Shown here in pieces: positions 35,204 through 43,862 of a DNA stretch of 64,000 bases. Positions within the stretch are counted from its first letter, which is position 1. The number at the start of each line of letters is the position of its first letter. The stretch is from Methylocystis iwaonis (lineage in GTDB: Bacteria; Pseudomonadota; Alphaproteobacteria; Rhizobiales; Beijerinckiaceae), in assembly GCF_027925385.1 (NCBI RefSeq), contig NZ_AP027144.1:1-64000 (forward strand), read 5' to 3'. Position numbers and translations under genes: made by a program. The notes beneath the pieces are model-generated. The model was given only the letters and a program-made list of their open reading frames with translations, had not been told where the DNA came from and did no database searches.

Positions 35204-37140
35204 GCATGACGATCAAGCAGATTGTTCTCTATTCTCACACCGGGGAGCAACGGCCACTTCTTTTCAAGAGCAGCTGTCTCAACGTCATTACGGGCGATTC
35301 CAAGACGGGCAAGTCGGCCATCATCGACATCATCGACTATTGCCTTGGTCGCGGTAGCTGCAACGTGGCCGAAGGGGTTATCCGACGTAGCGTTTCCTGG
35401 TTTGGACTTGAGGTTGAGAACGACGGCAGCGCGCTCTTCATCGCGCGGAAGAACCCCGGACCAGGGACCGATGCCGGTTCGGAAATCTATGTCCGACGCG
35501 GCTCGTTTGATGCTCCGCCGGAGTTCGCCGACCTCGCTCGAAATCTGAGTGAAGGCGAGTTGGTCAGCCTGCTTACGCGTTTCATCGGTATCTCGGAAAA
35601 CGAGCACCGACCGCAGAGCGGAACGCGCCTGCCACTAGAGGCGACGATCAGGCATGCGCTGTTCCTCTGCTTTCAAAAGCAGGACGAAATCGACAACCGC
35701 GACCGACTTTTCCACCGGCAGGGCGATCAATTTATCCCCCAGGCCATTAAGGACACGTTTCCCTACTTCCTAGGCGCGGTCGACGAGGAGCACTTCCTCA
35801 AACAGCACGAGTTGGACACCGCCAGGGAAGCGCTGCGAGAGCTAGAGCAGCGAGCCTCGCGCCAGCAAGAGCAGCGGAATATCGACCTCGGGCGGGCACG
35901 CAGGTTCGTCAATGATGGAAAGCGCGTTGGCATCGTGCCGCAGGACTTCGAGCCGGCGCAAGTCGACGCCACCATTCGAGTACTCACCGCAGCCAGCCAG
36001 GTCGAACTTAGCAACGCCGCAGCGCTTCCAGATTTCGGAGACACCATAAACCGACTGCGCGACGAGCAATCGACGCTGCGGGAAACCCTCTATCGAGTAA
36101 CTGAAGACGCGCGGACCGCTCGCCTGCTGTTCTCAGAACGGAGCGCTTTCAGCCGGGAAGTCAGCGAACAACGTTCGCGCCTAAGCTCCATTGGTCTATA
36201 TCGCAACGAGGCCGATGAGCGTGAGGTCTGCCCGGTCTGTGATTCGCCGCTCACTGTGCCCACACCAGGCACAAGCCACATTCGCGCAGCGCTTGCCAAC
36301 GTCTCCACCCAATTGCAAGCCGTGGAGATCGAGCAGCCGCATTTGCAACGGCACATCGAGGAGCTGGAAGCGAAAAAGCTCCAGCTTGAGAAGGAACTCG
36401 TTGACGCCCAAACGGCGCTCGTGCGCGCCATCGCGGAAGATGAACGGGCGCGAGCCCAGCACGATGCGCTGCTAGAACGCGCGCGCGTCGTCGGCCGTAT
36501 CGGCACGTATCTTGATGGTCTTCACCCGGACCAGACCGAGCAAGACCTGACGCCGCTCATCGAAGCTGCACGCCGGCGCGTCGAAGGGCTCGAAGCCGCA
36601 ATTAATGCAGATGACGCCGCTCAACGCCTCGACACCTACTTGAACATCATCAGCAAGCAGATGTCGGAATTTGCGAAAGGGCTCGATCTTGAACACAGCG
36701 GTAGCGAGCTGCGGCTCGACCTCAAGAAACTGACAGTTGTTGCCGACACCGAGGACGGTCCTATCCCGCTCAACCGAATGGGCAGCGGTGAGAATTGGGT
36801 CGGCTATCACGTGCTGACCTATCTGGCGCTGCATTGGTGGTTCCGCCGCCGCAAGCGCCCGGTGCCAGGTATCTTGATTTTCGATCAGCCGTCGCAGGCC
36901 CACTACCCAGCGGATCGCGATCAAGAAGGCAGCCTAGATCCGCTGGAAGACAAAGATCGGCATGCGGTACAGGCGTTGTTTGAACTGATGCACGCGGCCT
37001 GTTCGGAGATGGAGGATCTGCAACTCATTGTTCTCGACCACGCCCACCTGACCGATCCTTGGTTCGAAGATGCGATTGTAGAAGAGTGGCGGCGCGGCCG
37101 ATTCCTGGTCCCGCCTCATTGGGATTCGCGCCCGAACTAG
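35200..37140 (+). CDS. DUF3732 SMC/Rad50-like ABC ATPase
   Basis: This 646-residue ATPase has Walker A GDSKTGKS at about residues 32-39, a Q-loop-like FLCFQKQDEID near 165, long coiled coils with a Rad50-style hook (CPVCDSPL near 345), and a C-terminal half with the signature region RMGSGENWVGYH and Walker B ILIFDQPSQAHYP. DUF3732 ATPases are the hallmark of ABC-3C loci, predicted anti-phage or anti-plasmid systems in which the ATPase senses nucleoprotein and licenses an effector. The ATPase and middle component look intact while the effector is split. Confidence 0.88.
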   Translation: MSMTIKQIVLYSHTGEQRPLLFKSSCLNVITGDSKTGKSAIIDIIDYCLGRGSCNVAEGVIRRSVSWFGLEVENDGSALFIARKNPGPGTDAGSEIYVRRGSFDAPPEFADLARNLSEGELVSLLTRFIGISENEHRPQSGTRLPLEATIRHALFLCFQKQDEIDNRDRLFHRQGDQFIPQAIKDTFPYFLGAVDEEHFLKQHELDTAREALRELEQRASRQQEQRNIDLGRARRFVNDGKRVGIVPQDFEPAQVDATIRVLTAASQVELSNAAALPDFGDTINRLRDEQSTLRETLYRVTEDARTARLLFSERSAFSREVSEQRSRLSSIGLYRNEADEREVCPVCDSPLTVPTPGTSHIRAALANVSTQLQAVEIEQPHLQRHIEELEAKKLQLEKELVDAQTALVRAIAEDERARAQHDALLERARVVGRIGTYLDGLHPDQTEQDLTPLIEAARRRVEGLEAAINADDAAQRLDTYLNIISKQMSEFAKGLDLEHSGSELRLDLKKLTVVADTEDGPIPLNRMGSGENWVGYHVLTYLALHWWFRRRKRPVPGILIFDQPSQAHYPADRDQEGSLDPLEDKDRHAVQALFELMHAACSEMEDLQLIVLDHAHLTDPWFEDAIVEEWRRGRFLVPPHWDSRPN

Positions 37141-37345
37141 AAGCTTGGCCTTAGGGCTTCGCTCCCGGCGCGCTTCGAGGCGACAAACTAGTCGCATTTC
37201 AAGCTATGCGGCAGAGATCCATCTTGTGTGCCGGCCAAAAGCGGACCTTACGAGGGTCTCAGATGGGTCAGGAGCGAGCGGCCTTTCGCGAGGGGCTGCT
37301 TCGCGCCAATGGCAGAAACCGGATGCAGTCGTGCGAGCCGCTCTC

Positions 37346-37600
37346 TCATTGAGTATCGCTAGTCACGCACCAATCCAGCGTGTCACATTTGTCGCACAGA
37401 TCGCAGGTGTCACACGCTATGCACGCATCGTTTATGAAGCAGCCGTACTTCTGAACATTGTCTACCCCATGAGCTTTGATCTCCTCCCACTTTTCGATGA
37501 ATTTTTTTGAGAAGGTAATGTTGTATCCGTGTTGTTTCTGGAGAGATTTCAGGATTTCCTCGATATTGGGAAGCGATCCCGGGTCTGTCTTCTGTGCCAT
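37346..37600 (-). CDS. Cys-rich RiPP precursor candidate
   Basis: This 84-residue peptide begins 4 bp after the radical SAM gene stop, with AGGTAGGAAA before its ATG. Residues 1-50 form a charged helical leader (NIEEILKSLQKQHGYNITFSKKF). The C-terminal core has seven Cys at 54, 60, 63, 66, 69, 72 and 78, five of them in perfect C-x-x steps (DACIACDTCDLCDKCDTLDWC). Leader plus Cys-dense core beside a SPASM enzyme is the usual layout of thioether or otherwise crosslinked RiPPs. It also could bind metal unmodified. No known precursor family is recognised. Confidence 0.75.
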   Translation of the reverse strand: MAQKTDPGSLPNIEEILKSLQKQHGYNITFSKKFIEKWEEIKAHGVDNVQKYGCFINDACIACDTCDLCDKCDTLDWCVTSDTQ

Positions 37601-37604
37601 TTTC

Positions 37605-38741
37605 CTACCTCGCTAGCATCAGGTCCGTACTCGCGACGGACTCTGCAACCATCAGCATTATGCGTTGAATATGACCCGGCGCACTTGGCGGCTTTGTCGG
37701 ATCACCGTTGGCGTTGTGATTGATTGCCATGCATGATCCCCCGCAGGATCCCTGAATGGCGCATCTCGAACACCACGGGCTTTGCACGACCGAACTGCTC
37801 AAGAAGGAACCGCATCCCTGCTTTGCCGTCCTCCGATTCGCCTCGATGAAATACGACCGACGAGCTTGATCGATGCCTCGGAAGACATTTCCTATCTTCA
37901 CAGAGTCGCTTTTCTTGAAGTATCCCGGGTACCGGTGACACGGGTATATGTCGCCAAGCGCGTCCACGAAAACAAACGTGGTGGCAGCACCGCACCCGAA
38001 TTTTCCGGAAGAGGCGCAGGCTGCCTCCAGATCTTTCACTGGATCTTGGTAGAGTCCCTTGATCGCGAGGTCGATCCCATTCATTCGGCAATGTAAGTAT
38101 AGTGCGGCGACCTTGAGCCACTGGTCCTCGAAAGTGCGGAATACGTCCTCCGTCCAGTTGTCCTCAGCTACAATGCTCATCGCTATCCGCGTGATTCCCA
38201 GATCAACAATCTCTTTGATGCTGTTAAAGAGGATCGGCACATTGTCGACACCAACTGTGACTCTGGCCTTGAAATTTGGTGCCCGTTTGAGGCGGTCCAG
38301 ATTGTCGTAAATATCGGCAAACGATCCCTTCCCATTGTGGTGCAGGCGATGTTTGTCGTGAGCCATCTGACCACCGTCTAGACTCAACAGCGTGCTGATC
38401 TTGTAACGCTGACAGATGTCGAGCATTCGACCATCAAACCGAGTGCCGTTTGTTGTCATGGAAAACGAGACACACCGCCCTTTTCGACGGCCGCGTTCCG
38501 TAGCTTCCTCAGCGAGGCGGACTATTGAACCCGGGAACAAAGTCGGTTCGCCGCCAAACAAATTGATATGCCAATTACCTTCGTCGTCGTCGTTGTTCTC
38601 GAGGATGTCGAGGGCTTTTGAGGTGATACGGTCACTGATACCTATCGGCTCCTTCTCTCGAAAGTAGCAATAGGAGCACGCGAGGTTGCACGCGTCAGTT
38701 ATCTGAAGTGACAAGGCCTTGATAGAGGGCAGGCTGTTCAT
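37605..38741 (-). CDS. Radical SAM/SPASM peptide maturase
   Basis: This enzyme of about 378 residues has the radical SAM cluster motif CNLACSYC at 18-25. The GGEP motif (NLFGGEPTLF) follows, and a C-terminal SPASM region has auxiliary-cluster Cys: FGCGAATTF, GDIYPCHR and PWCSRCAIQGSCGGSC. Such proteins install crosslinks or epimerise residues in ribosomal peptides. The start at 38741 is chosen because GGGGGACG precedes it and the family begins close to the first strand. No transporter or protease gene follows, so export and leader removal would need other genes. Confidence 0.88.
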   Translation of the reverse strand: MNSLPSIKALSLQITDACNLACSYCYFREKEPIGISDRITSKALDILENNDDDEGNWHINLFGGEPTLFPGSIVRLAEEATERGRRKGRCVSFSMTTNGTRFDGRMLDICQRYKISTLLSLDGGQMAHDKHRLHHNGKGSFADIYDNLDRLKRAPNFKARVTVGVDNVPILFNSIKEIVDLGITRIAMSIVAEDNWTEDVFRTFEDQWLKVAALYLHCRMNGIDLAIKGLYQDPVKDLEAACASSGKFGCGAATTFVFVDALGDIYPCHRYPGYFKKSDSVKIGNVFRGIDQARRSYFIEANRRTAKQGCGSFLSSSVVQSPWCSRCAIQGSCGGSCMAINHNANGDPTKPPSAPGHIQRIMLMVAESVASTDLMLAR

Positions 38742-39062
38742 TTCAAGACGTCCCCCTACAGAGGCTCGACGAAACCTATCATTTGCGCTCTTCCGTAACA
38801 ACATTTGGAACAGGCGACTTTCTCCGCCCCGGCTTGCGTCCGAATTGGCTTAGGTCGCTTCCCCGCCTGTTGACAATCAAGGTGAGCTGAGACCTCGAAC
38901 GTCCGCTTCGGGTCAAAAGGGGAAATTCAAACTGACCCACTACCCGGCCTTGTTGAAGGCGGCAAACCGCGGTTTGGATTGGATGTGGGGCGAGAAATAA
39001 TCTCGTCGTACCGTAGGGCGGTGGCTGCGGTAGTCGAAAACCGCCAGTGGCTCTAAAACAAA
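38742..39062. other. Intergenic region upstream of RiPP operon
   Basis: No gene is supported here. The segment should contain the promoter of the leftward radical SAM operon; a clear -35/-10 pair was not resolved. Confidence 0.4.
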
Positions 39063-39083
39063 TAAGCCGGGCGACGCCCGGCT
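39063..39083 (-). terminator. Terminator after relaxase gene
   Basis: AAGCCGGGC and GCCCGGCTT form a perfect stem with a short GAC loop, 19 bp beyond the relaxase stop. T-rich sequence follows on the plus strand (TTTTC), with a weaker tract on the minus strand, so it may work in both directions. Confidence 0.75.
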
Positions 39084-39101
39084 TTTCTGCTTTCAGCGCA
39101 A

Positions 39102-42100
39102 TTACTCGCGGTGGCGTGGTTTCTCGCTTTGGCGCTCGGTCTCACGCTGTTTCTCGCGTTCGAGATTTGCGCGGTCCTGTTGCGCCTGCTTGTCCTTCGC
39201 TTGTTGGTCTTCGGTTAGAACCTTGGACTGTTCTGCGCGGAGCTCGCGAACTCTCTCTGTCGCGTTGGGGTTGGCGGGAATTTCCCTGCGAGGATTTTCG
39301 TCGGCGGCGCGATCGGCGTCACGGGCGGCGGCGGCTTCGGACGACGCGACGGGGTTGGGTTTGTGCGACTCCGTGGCCTGGCGAGCCTCTTGGGTTTCGC
39401 GTTTCGCCTCCTGATCGAGTCGCTCGCGCACCTGGTCCAGGGCGATGACGCGCTCGGCGTCCGTGCGGCCGGGGCCTTTTTCGTCGGCGCGCACGGGGGC
39501 GGTCTCAGACTCGCGCTCTTTTTCTTTCGGCGCATTCTGGTTGGCTGCGCCGGTGGGCGCGTCGGCCGGCGTCTGGACGGCGGAGGTCTGTTTGGCCTCG
39601 GCTGGCTTGCCCTGGGACTCGGCCGAGGCGGGCGCGGTCTCTTTGGCGGGTTCCTTTTCCTTCATGCCTTCGCGCATCGCGGGGCGTTGTGCCTCGATGT
39701 CGGCGCGGGCCTTCTCGATACGGTCTTGAAGCTCGGGATTTGTGATTTTGAATCCGTGCTCGGCGGCGAGCTGAACAACGGTCTCTTTGTATTTTTCGTT
39801 GCCGGTGATGTTGATTGTTTCCCACTTCGAAGCAGCGACGCGCAGAGCGGCAAGCACCGTCTCTTTGTGGTTCCAATCGTTGACGTCGAGCTGCTTTCCC
39901 TTGTCCACGAAGGCGAGGGCGACGCGCTGGCCAGTGTCGTCATGGCGGCTGTAGTGGATTTCACTACCTTTGCGCTCGTGGGTAATCTGCGGCGTTGTCT
40001 CGATCGGCGCGGGCTGGACGTACTTGTCGCCGGCCATTTCGACGGGCTTGGCTTCAAGCCGCTTCTGGGCCTCGATCGCCTTTTGAGCAGCGTCGAGGAT
40101 GGTGGTGCGTTGTTCCTCGAAGGCTTGCTTTTTGTCGGGCTCAACCATGGAGCTGATATTGTCGAGGCGCTTGCGCATATCGTCGAGGGCGTAGGTCATC
40201 GTTTCTGCGGTTCTCATCTGGCCTCCGTCTTTGATCGTTCGGCTTTCCATGTGGCTGACGGCTCGCTCCGCACGCTGCTTGAGCCGATGTAGATCGGCGT
40301 GCGGGATAGGCTGTCGTTCGGCGGCAACGCGCGCCGGAACGGCAAACATCGTATCAGGATTTATATTTGCGCGTTTTACCTCTGCAAGTCGCTCGCGCGA
40401 AACGTCGAGGTAGACGAGCTGCCCGCCATTGTGGGCGGCGAGGGTTTCGGCGGCGGCGCGGTCGGCTGTGAACATTACGGTCGCGTGCGCGGGTGCGTTC
40501 TTTGGCTCTGCCCGGTAGAGGCGCAACGCGCCCTCGCGCAAAGGCGGCATGGCAGCCGTAGCGGCGAGGCTCTGATTGACGGCGCCCCATTCGCGCGCCA
40601 CGCGGCTCGCGTGGGCGCGGCCTTCGTCTCGGGTGGGGCGGTGGATGGCCCGCTCCTTCACGGCTTCCACGCGGCGCCGGACCGACTCCGGGGCAGTTCC
40701 ACGCTCGACCATGCGAATGTCCTTGAGCTTGTAGGCCGGTACATTCGCTTCATCGAAGCGGCTGGTTGCCTCCATGGGGATTTGTCGCTCTCGCGCCTCT
40801 TCGGCGAGGGTCTCGCGCCAACGGCGGAAGTCGACAATGTTCGGGTGGAGCCGCTCGCCGCGCTCGTTCTCCATGCGGATGGCGGCGTGAACGTGAATGT
40901 GCTCCCGGTTCGTGTGCAGAACGAAGATGTATTCATGACCGGCAAACTCTTTCGCGAGCGTCGCGCGCGTAGCGTCGAGGAAGGCGTCCTTGTCCGTGCT
41001 GGGCTTGGCGCTGAAAACGACATGGGCGAAATCGCGTGGCTCGTTCGAGCGCATCTGGCGGCGCCAGGATGTTGCCATCTCGAGATTGGGATTGAAGTTG
41101 TCGCTCGGTGATTTGCCGGAACGCCGCTCGTAGCGCTGGAAGGCTTCTTCTTTTAAGTCCTGCTTGCTGGAGGTCTCCGCGTCCAGCTCCCCGGCCCGAG
41201 TTAGTCGGGCGAGCTGTCGGGTTGCTCCTTCAATGCCATGCGCCCAGCCTTGGACTTCAATCTTCGCGTCGCGGTCAAAGGCGGTCTCGATGCGGTCGTA
41301 TAGCCCCTCGGTAGATTTCTTGTTGGGATAAAAGCGATCGGCCTTGCCGTTCTCGTTGCGCTGCGATCCGGCCGCAAGCGCGACAACATGAACATGGGTC
41401 TGGTCGCCGCGAGTCTCCGCGCGCCATGCGAAGACATGGCCGCGCAGCGCCTCATGAAGAGACTCGCGAATGGTCTCATTCGTCAACGGCTCGTCGAAAG
41501 CGGCTGTGAAAGCGAGCGAGTCTTTCGACGGCTCGCGCCCGCTGGACTCCGCGCCCCATTCGGAGGCGAGGGCGGAAATGTCCTCGGCCCCTTTGAGGAT
41601 TATCCCGTCGTGACGCTCGGCGGCGAGTTCCCCTTTGTCGGTCTGGTAGCTCATCAACGCATGAGCCCGCGCCCGGCCGGCGCCGAAACTTGCGAGTTTG
41701 ACGACGGCGGCCTGTGATCCTCCTGCGAGCGCGGATTTCACAACAACAGAGGACCGCTCCGGCCCCTGCGAAGCGGCGGGGCGGGCCTTGGCAGTCGGCG
41801 CTACTGGCTTCGACCGAACGGCGGGCGCTGCGTCGCCTCCGCCACCTCCCCCACCTCGGCGCCGCCGTTTACGCAGCCCTTCGTCTTCGATCTGGCGCGT
41901 ATCTTGGGATGCCGGCGCGGTGGGCGCACGGTCTGGCGTCTCCGTTGTGAAGGGCGAGGGCGCCGCCCGCGTGACGCTCGGAGTTTGCTTCTCGGGTCGC
42001 GGTGCCCGCGCCGGTTGGCCGGCGTCGCCAATCTCGAACGACGGGGCCGCGCCAGCGAACGCCGCAGCGCTCGCGAAGTCGCTCCCGCGACGCCGCGCTC

Positions 42101-42173
42101 TCAACCTCTCCAGCTCGGCCTGCATTTCGCCCAAGCCCAGTCCAATGTCCGACAGAGGAAGCCCGCCAGTCAT
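39102..42173 (-). CDS. MOBP-type relaxase with LPD7 domain
   Basis: This 1023-residue protein starts at 42173, overlapping the accessory gene stop (ATGA). After a low-complexity N-terminus comes a relaxase-like region with a candidate Tyr (ALMSYQTDKG, Y176) and HxH (THVHVVAL, 260-262). A second HxHxH region (REHIHVHAAIRM, 425-429) preceded by HEYIFVLH follows. An LPD7-like domain lies near 740-830 (GSEIHYSRHDDTGQRVALAFVD), then a charged tail. It should nick oriT, stay on the 5-prime end and pilot the strand into the recipient. Two metal-binding-like modules in one chain are unusual. Confidence 0.9.
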   Translation of the reverse strand: MTGGLPLSDIGLGLGEMQAELERLRARRRGSDFASAAAFAGAAPSFEIGDAGQPARAPRPEKQTPSVTRAAPSPFTTETPDRAPTAPASQDTRQIEDEGLRKRRRRGGGGGGGDAAPAVRSKPVAPTAKARPAASQGPERSSVVVKSALAGGSQAAVVKLASFGAGRARAHALMSYQTDKGELAAERHDGIILKGAEDISALASEWGAESSGREPSKDSLAFTAAFDEPLTNETIRESLHEALRGHVFAWRAETRGDQTHVHVVALAAGSQRNENGKADRFYPNKKSTEGLYDRIETAFDRDAKIEVQGWAHGIEGATRQLARLTRAGELDAETSSKQDLKEEAFQRYERRSGKSPSDNFNPNLEMATSWRRQMRSNEPRDFAHVVFSAKPSTDKDAFLDATRATLAKEFAGHEYIFVLHTNREHIHVHAAIRMENERGERLHPNIVDFRRWRETLAEEARERQIPMEATSRFDEANVPAYKLKDIRMVERGTAPESVRRRVEAVKERAIHRPTRDEGRAHASRVAREWGAVNQSLAATAAMPPLREGALRLYRAEPKNAPAHATVMFTADRAAAETLAAHNGGQLVYLDVSRERLAEVKRANINPDTMFAVPARVAAERQPIPHADLHRLKQRAERAVSHMESRTIKDGGQMRTAETMTYALDDMRKRLDNISSMVEPDKKQAFEEQRTTILDAAQKAIEAQKRLEAKPVEMAGDKYVQPAPIETTPQITHERKGSEIHYSRHDDTGQRVALAFVDKGKQLDVNDWNHKETVLAALRVAASKWETINITGNEKYKETVVQLAAEHGFKITNPELQDRIEKARADIEAQRPAMREGMKEKEPAKETAPASAESQGKPAEAKQTSAVQTPADAPTGAANQNAPKEKERESETAPVRADEKGPGRTDAERVIALDQVRERLDQEAKRETQEARQATESHKPNPVASSEAAAARDADRAADENPRREIPANPNATERVRELRAEQSKVLTEDQQAKDKQAQQDRANLEREKQRETERQSEKPRHRE

Positions 42174-42568
42174 TCCGCCGTCCGCGAGATGGCGCGCGCG
42201 GCGCGTTCCTGCGACCGGGCGCAGAGGGAGCGATAAAGGGCGGTCAGTTCCATGATGAGCCCGCGCGCGGTGGCAAGCCATTCCGCCACATCGTCGCTTC
42301 CGATGACGTGTCCAGCGTTCATGTGCCGGACGGCCTGATTGAGATTTGTGCCAAGGGCGCGAAGCTGTCGGGTGAGTGCAACGATTTCTGCGCGGGCGTC
42401 GCCTTCGAACGTCGGCCCCATAAAGACGGCCTGCCTCACAAAGCGTCGCATGACCTCGCTCGGCGAGAGGTTCACCTGTGCACAAAACCCCTTGAACGCG
42501 TCGTGCTCTTCCGCCGTGAGGCGCACCTGAAGGAGGGCGGTTTTCGGCCGCTTCGCGCCTTGATCCAT
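42170..42568 (-). CDS. Relaxosome accessory protein (TraJ/MobC-like)
   Basis: The start at 42568 is chosen after CGGAGA; the 132-residue product has an N-terminal ribbon-helix-helix (TALLQVRLTAEEHDAFKGFCAQVNLSPSEVMRRFV). A MobC-like helical tail follows (LRALGTNLNQAVRHMN). Such proteins bind the oriT inverted repeat and recruit the relaxase. It starts about 75 bp from the oriT palindrome and is coupled to the relaxase gene. Confidence 0.9.
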   Translation of the reverse strand: MDQGAKRPKTALLQVRLTAEEHDAFKGFCAQVNLSPSEVMRRFVRQAVFMGPTFEGDARAEIVALTRQLRALGTNLNQAVRHMNAGHVIGSDDVAEWLATARGLIMELTALYRSLCARSQERAARAISRTAE

Positions 42569-42643
42569 CCGGGTCTCCGTTTCGCGTCCGGTCCCGCTAG
42601 GGACTGCCGGACGCGACGCAAGCCCGCCCGGCGAGGGCACACC

Positions 42644-42699
42644 GCGCTTTTGTAATACAAAAGCGCTTTCCTGCCTTGTCTAAACTAACCTACACTAAC
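42644..42699 (+). other. oriT: Putative oriT (palindrome, nick site, direct repeats)
   Basis: A perfect inverted repeat with 11-bp arms (GCGCTTTTGTA / TACAAAAGCGC, 42644-42666) is followed at once by TTTCCTGC (42667-42674), close to the IncP-type nick motif ATCCTG|C. A 10-bp direct repeat (CTAAACTAAC, CTACACTAAC, 42680-42699) follows. Flanking relaxase/accessory genes leftward and TraK/L/M-like genes rightward match the RP4 layout. The predicted cut is after G42673 on the plus strand. The rest of 42700-43398 shows no supportable gene. Confidence 0.8.
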
Positions 42700-43398
42700 T
42701 CGTCAATTCCATTTCCGCTTCGAATGAAACTCCGGGAGGCGCACGCAAGCATTCGGAATGGAACTCAACAGGGCGCGGACACGAACATTTTGGCCGGTCC
42801 ATGCGACGTATGACGGTGGTTCGTGGCCATGTGTTGTGATGATGTTAGGATAGCATTGTTGATATGCGAGCTCATTTCAATGCGATAGATGGGCAGCTAT
42901 GAGGCGCTAGGATGAGCTGTTCATTGACAAGCCGATAAACCAACCATGTGCCACTTACGCGGCGGCCTGTAGGACAGTGCTTGCGCTTCTAATGCCTCTC
43001 TATATGTATTAGACTGCCATTCCGATTTGATTGCCGTCGAACGATGACAGGGACTTATTGCGATGACGAAAGGCGTTAATGGTCTGATAACCGGTTGTCG
43101 TATGGCTAGAACGATGTCTCTCCTAGTGCCGGGTAGCGGGGGAATTGCTCCGCCATCCTTGTGCTCACAACTTCCAAACAATGTTGGTATTGCAGGAATC
43201 TTAAGGGGAGTTTCTGCGACGGCTTTCAACGCTCATCGTCTGTCTCATGGCACTCAATTGCGAATTTCAGCGGGAAGTCTAGGCGCGCTGGTCGAGCTAA
43301 TCGAGTCTGCCTCTGAGGCACAAGAAGGCGCGTTGTCTGTCTGTCGAAAAGCTCGAAGGCGGCTTGGGCATAGGCCGTAAGGAAGGAGGGCGATTGCG

Positions 43399-43854
43399 AT
43401 GGTGGAGCGGGATGACGGGCGTCAAACGGGAAGCGGACGGCGAGAGACCTATCAGGCTGATGACCTGACGAAGATGGCGGAAAAGCTAGAGGCTCTCCCT
43501 GACGCCGGAGGTCGGAGAGAGCTATCACGGGCGAATGCTGTGAAGTTTTTGGAGCCGCAAATCGAAGCCCTTCGGAAGAAGGGCTACACAACGAAGGAAA
43601 TTTGCGAGTCTCTCACTGAGGTAGGTTTGAAGATCACGCCTGCGCAGCTCTGGAAACTAATGCCGGTGGGGAAATCGACTGCAAGGGGAGTGAGCGGCGC
43701 GGCGGGGTCGGCGTCTAAGGCGGGCTCTGGTGCGGAGCGCAGAAGCCAGACGGGAGGATCGAAGACCGCAGTAAAAGGGGACAAGGGGAAATCGAATGCG
43801 GCAGCGCGGGAGCCGCAAGGGTTTTCTGTGAAGCCGGATCGTCTTGAGATTTAG
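43399..43854 (+). CDS. TraK-like oriT-region protein
   Basis: This 151-residue basic protein has a helical N-terminal domain (ANAVKFLEPQIEALRKKGYTTKEICESL, then VGLKITPAQLWKLM), typical of TraK/MobC-side DNA-binding proteins. A Ser/Gly/Lys-rich tail follows. AAGGAGGG lies before the ATG. Position between oriT and a ParA-like gene is that of traK in RP4, whose product wraps oriT. It is the first gene of a three-gene operon. Confidence 0.75.
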   Translation: MVERDDGRQTGSGRRETYQADDLTKMAEKLEALPDAGGRRELSRANAVKFLEPQIEALRKKGYTTKEICESLTEVGLKITPAQLWKLMPVGKSTARGVSGAAGSASKAGSGAERRSQTGGSKTAVKGDKGKSNAAAREPQGFSVKPDRLEI

Positions 43855-43862
43855 GAGGTCGC

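Noticed and set aside
43063-43380. Plus-strand 105-codon frame between oriT and the TraK-like gene
   Set aside because: No ribosome site, odd composition and no recognisable pattern; the opposing strand is equally open. Treated as oriT-side non-coding DNA.
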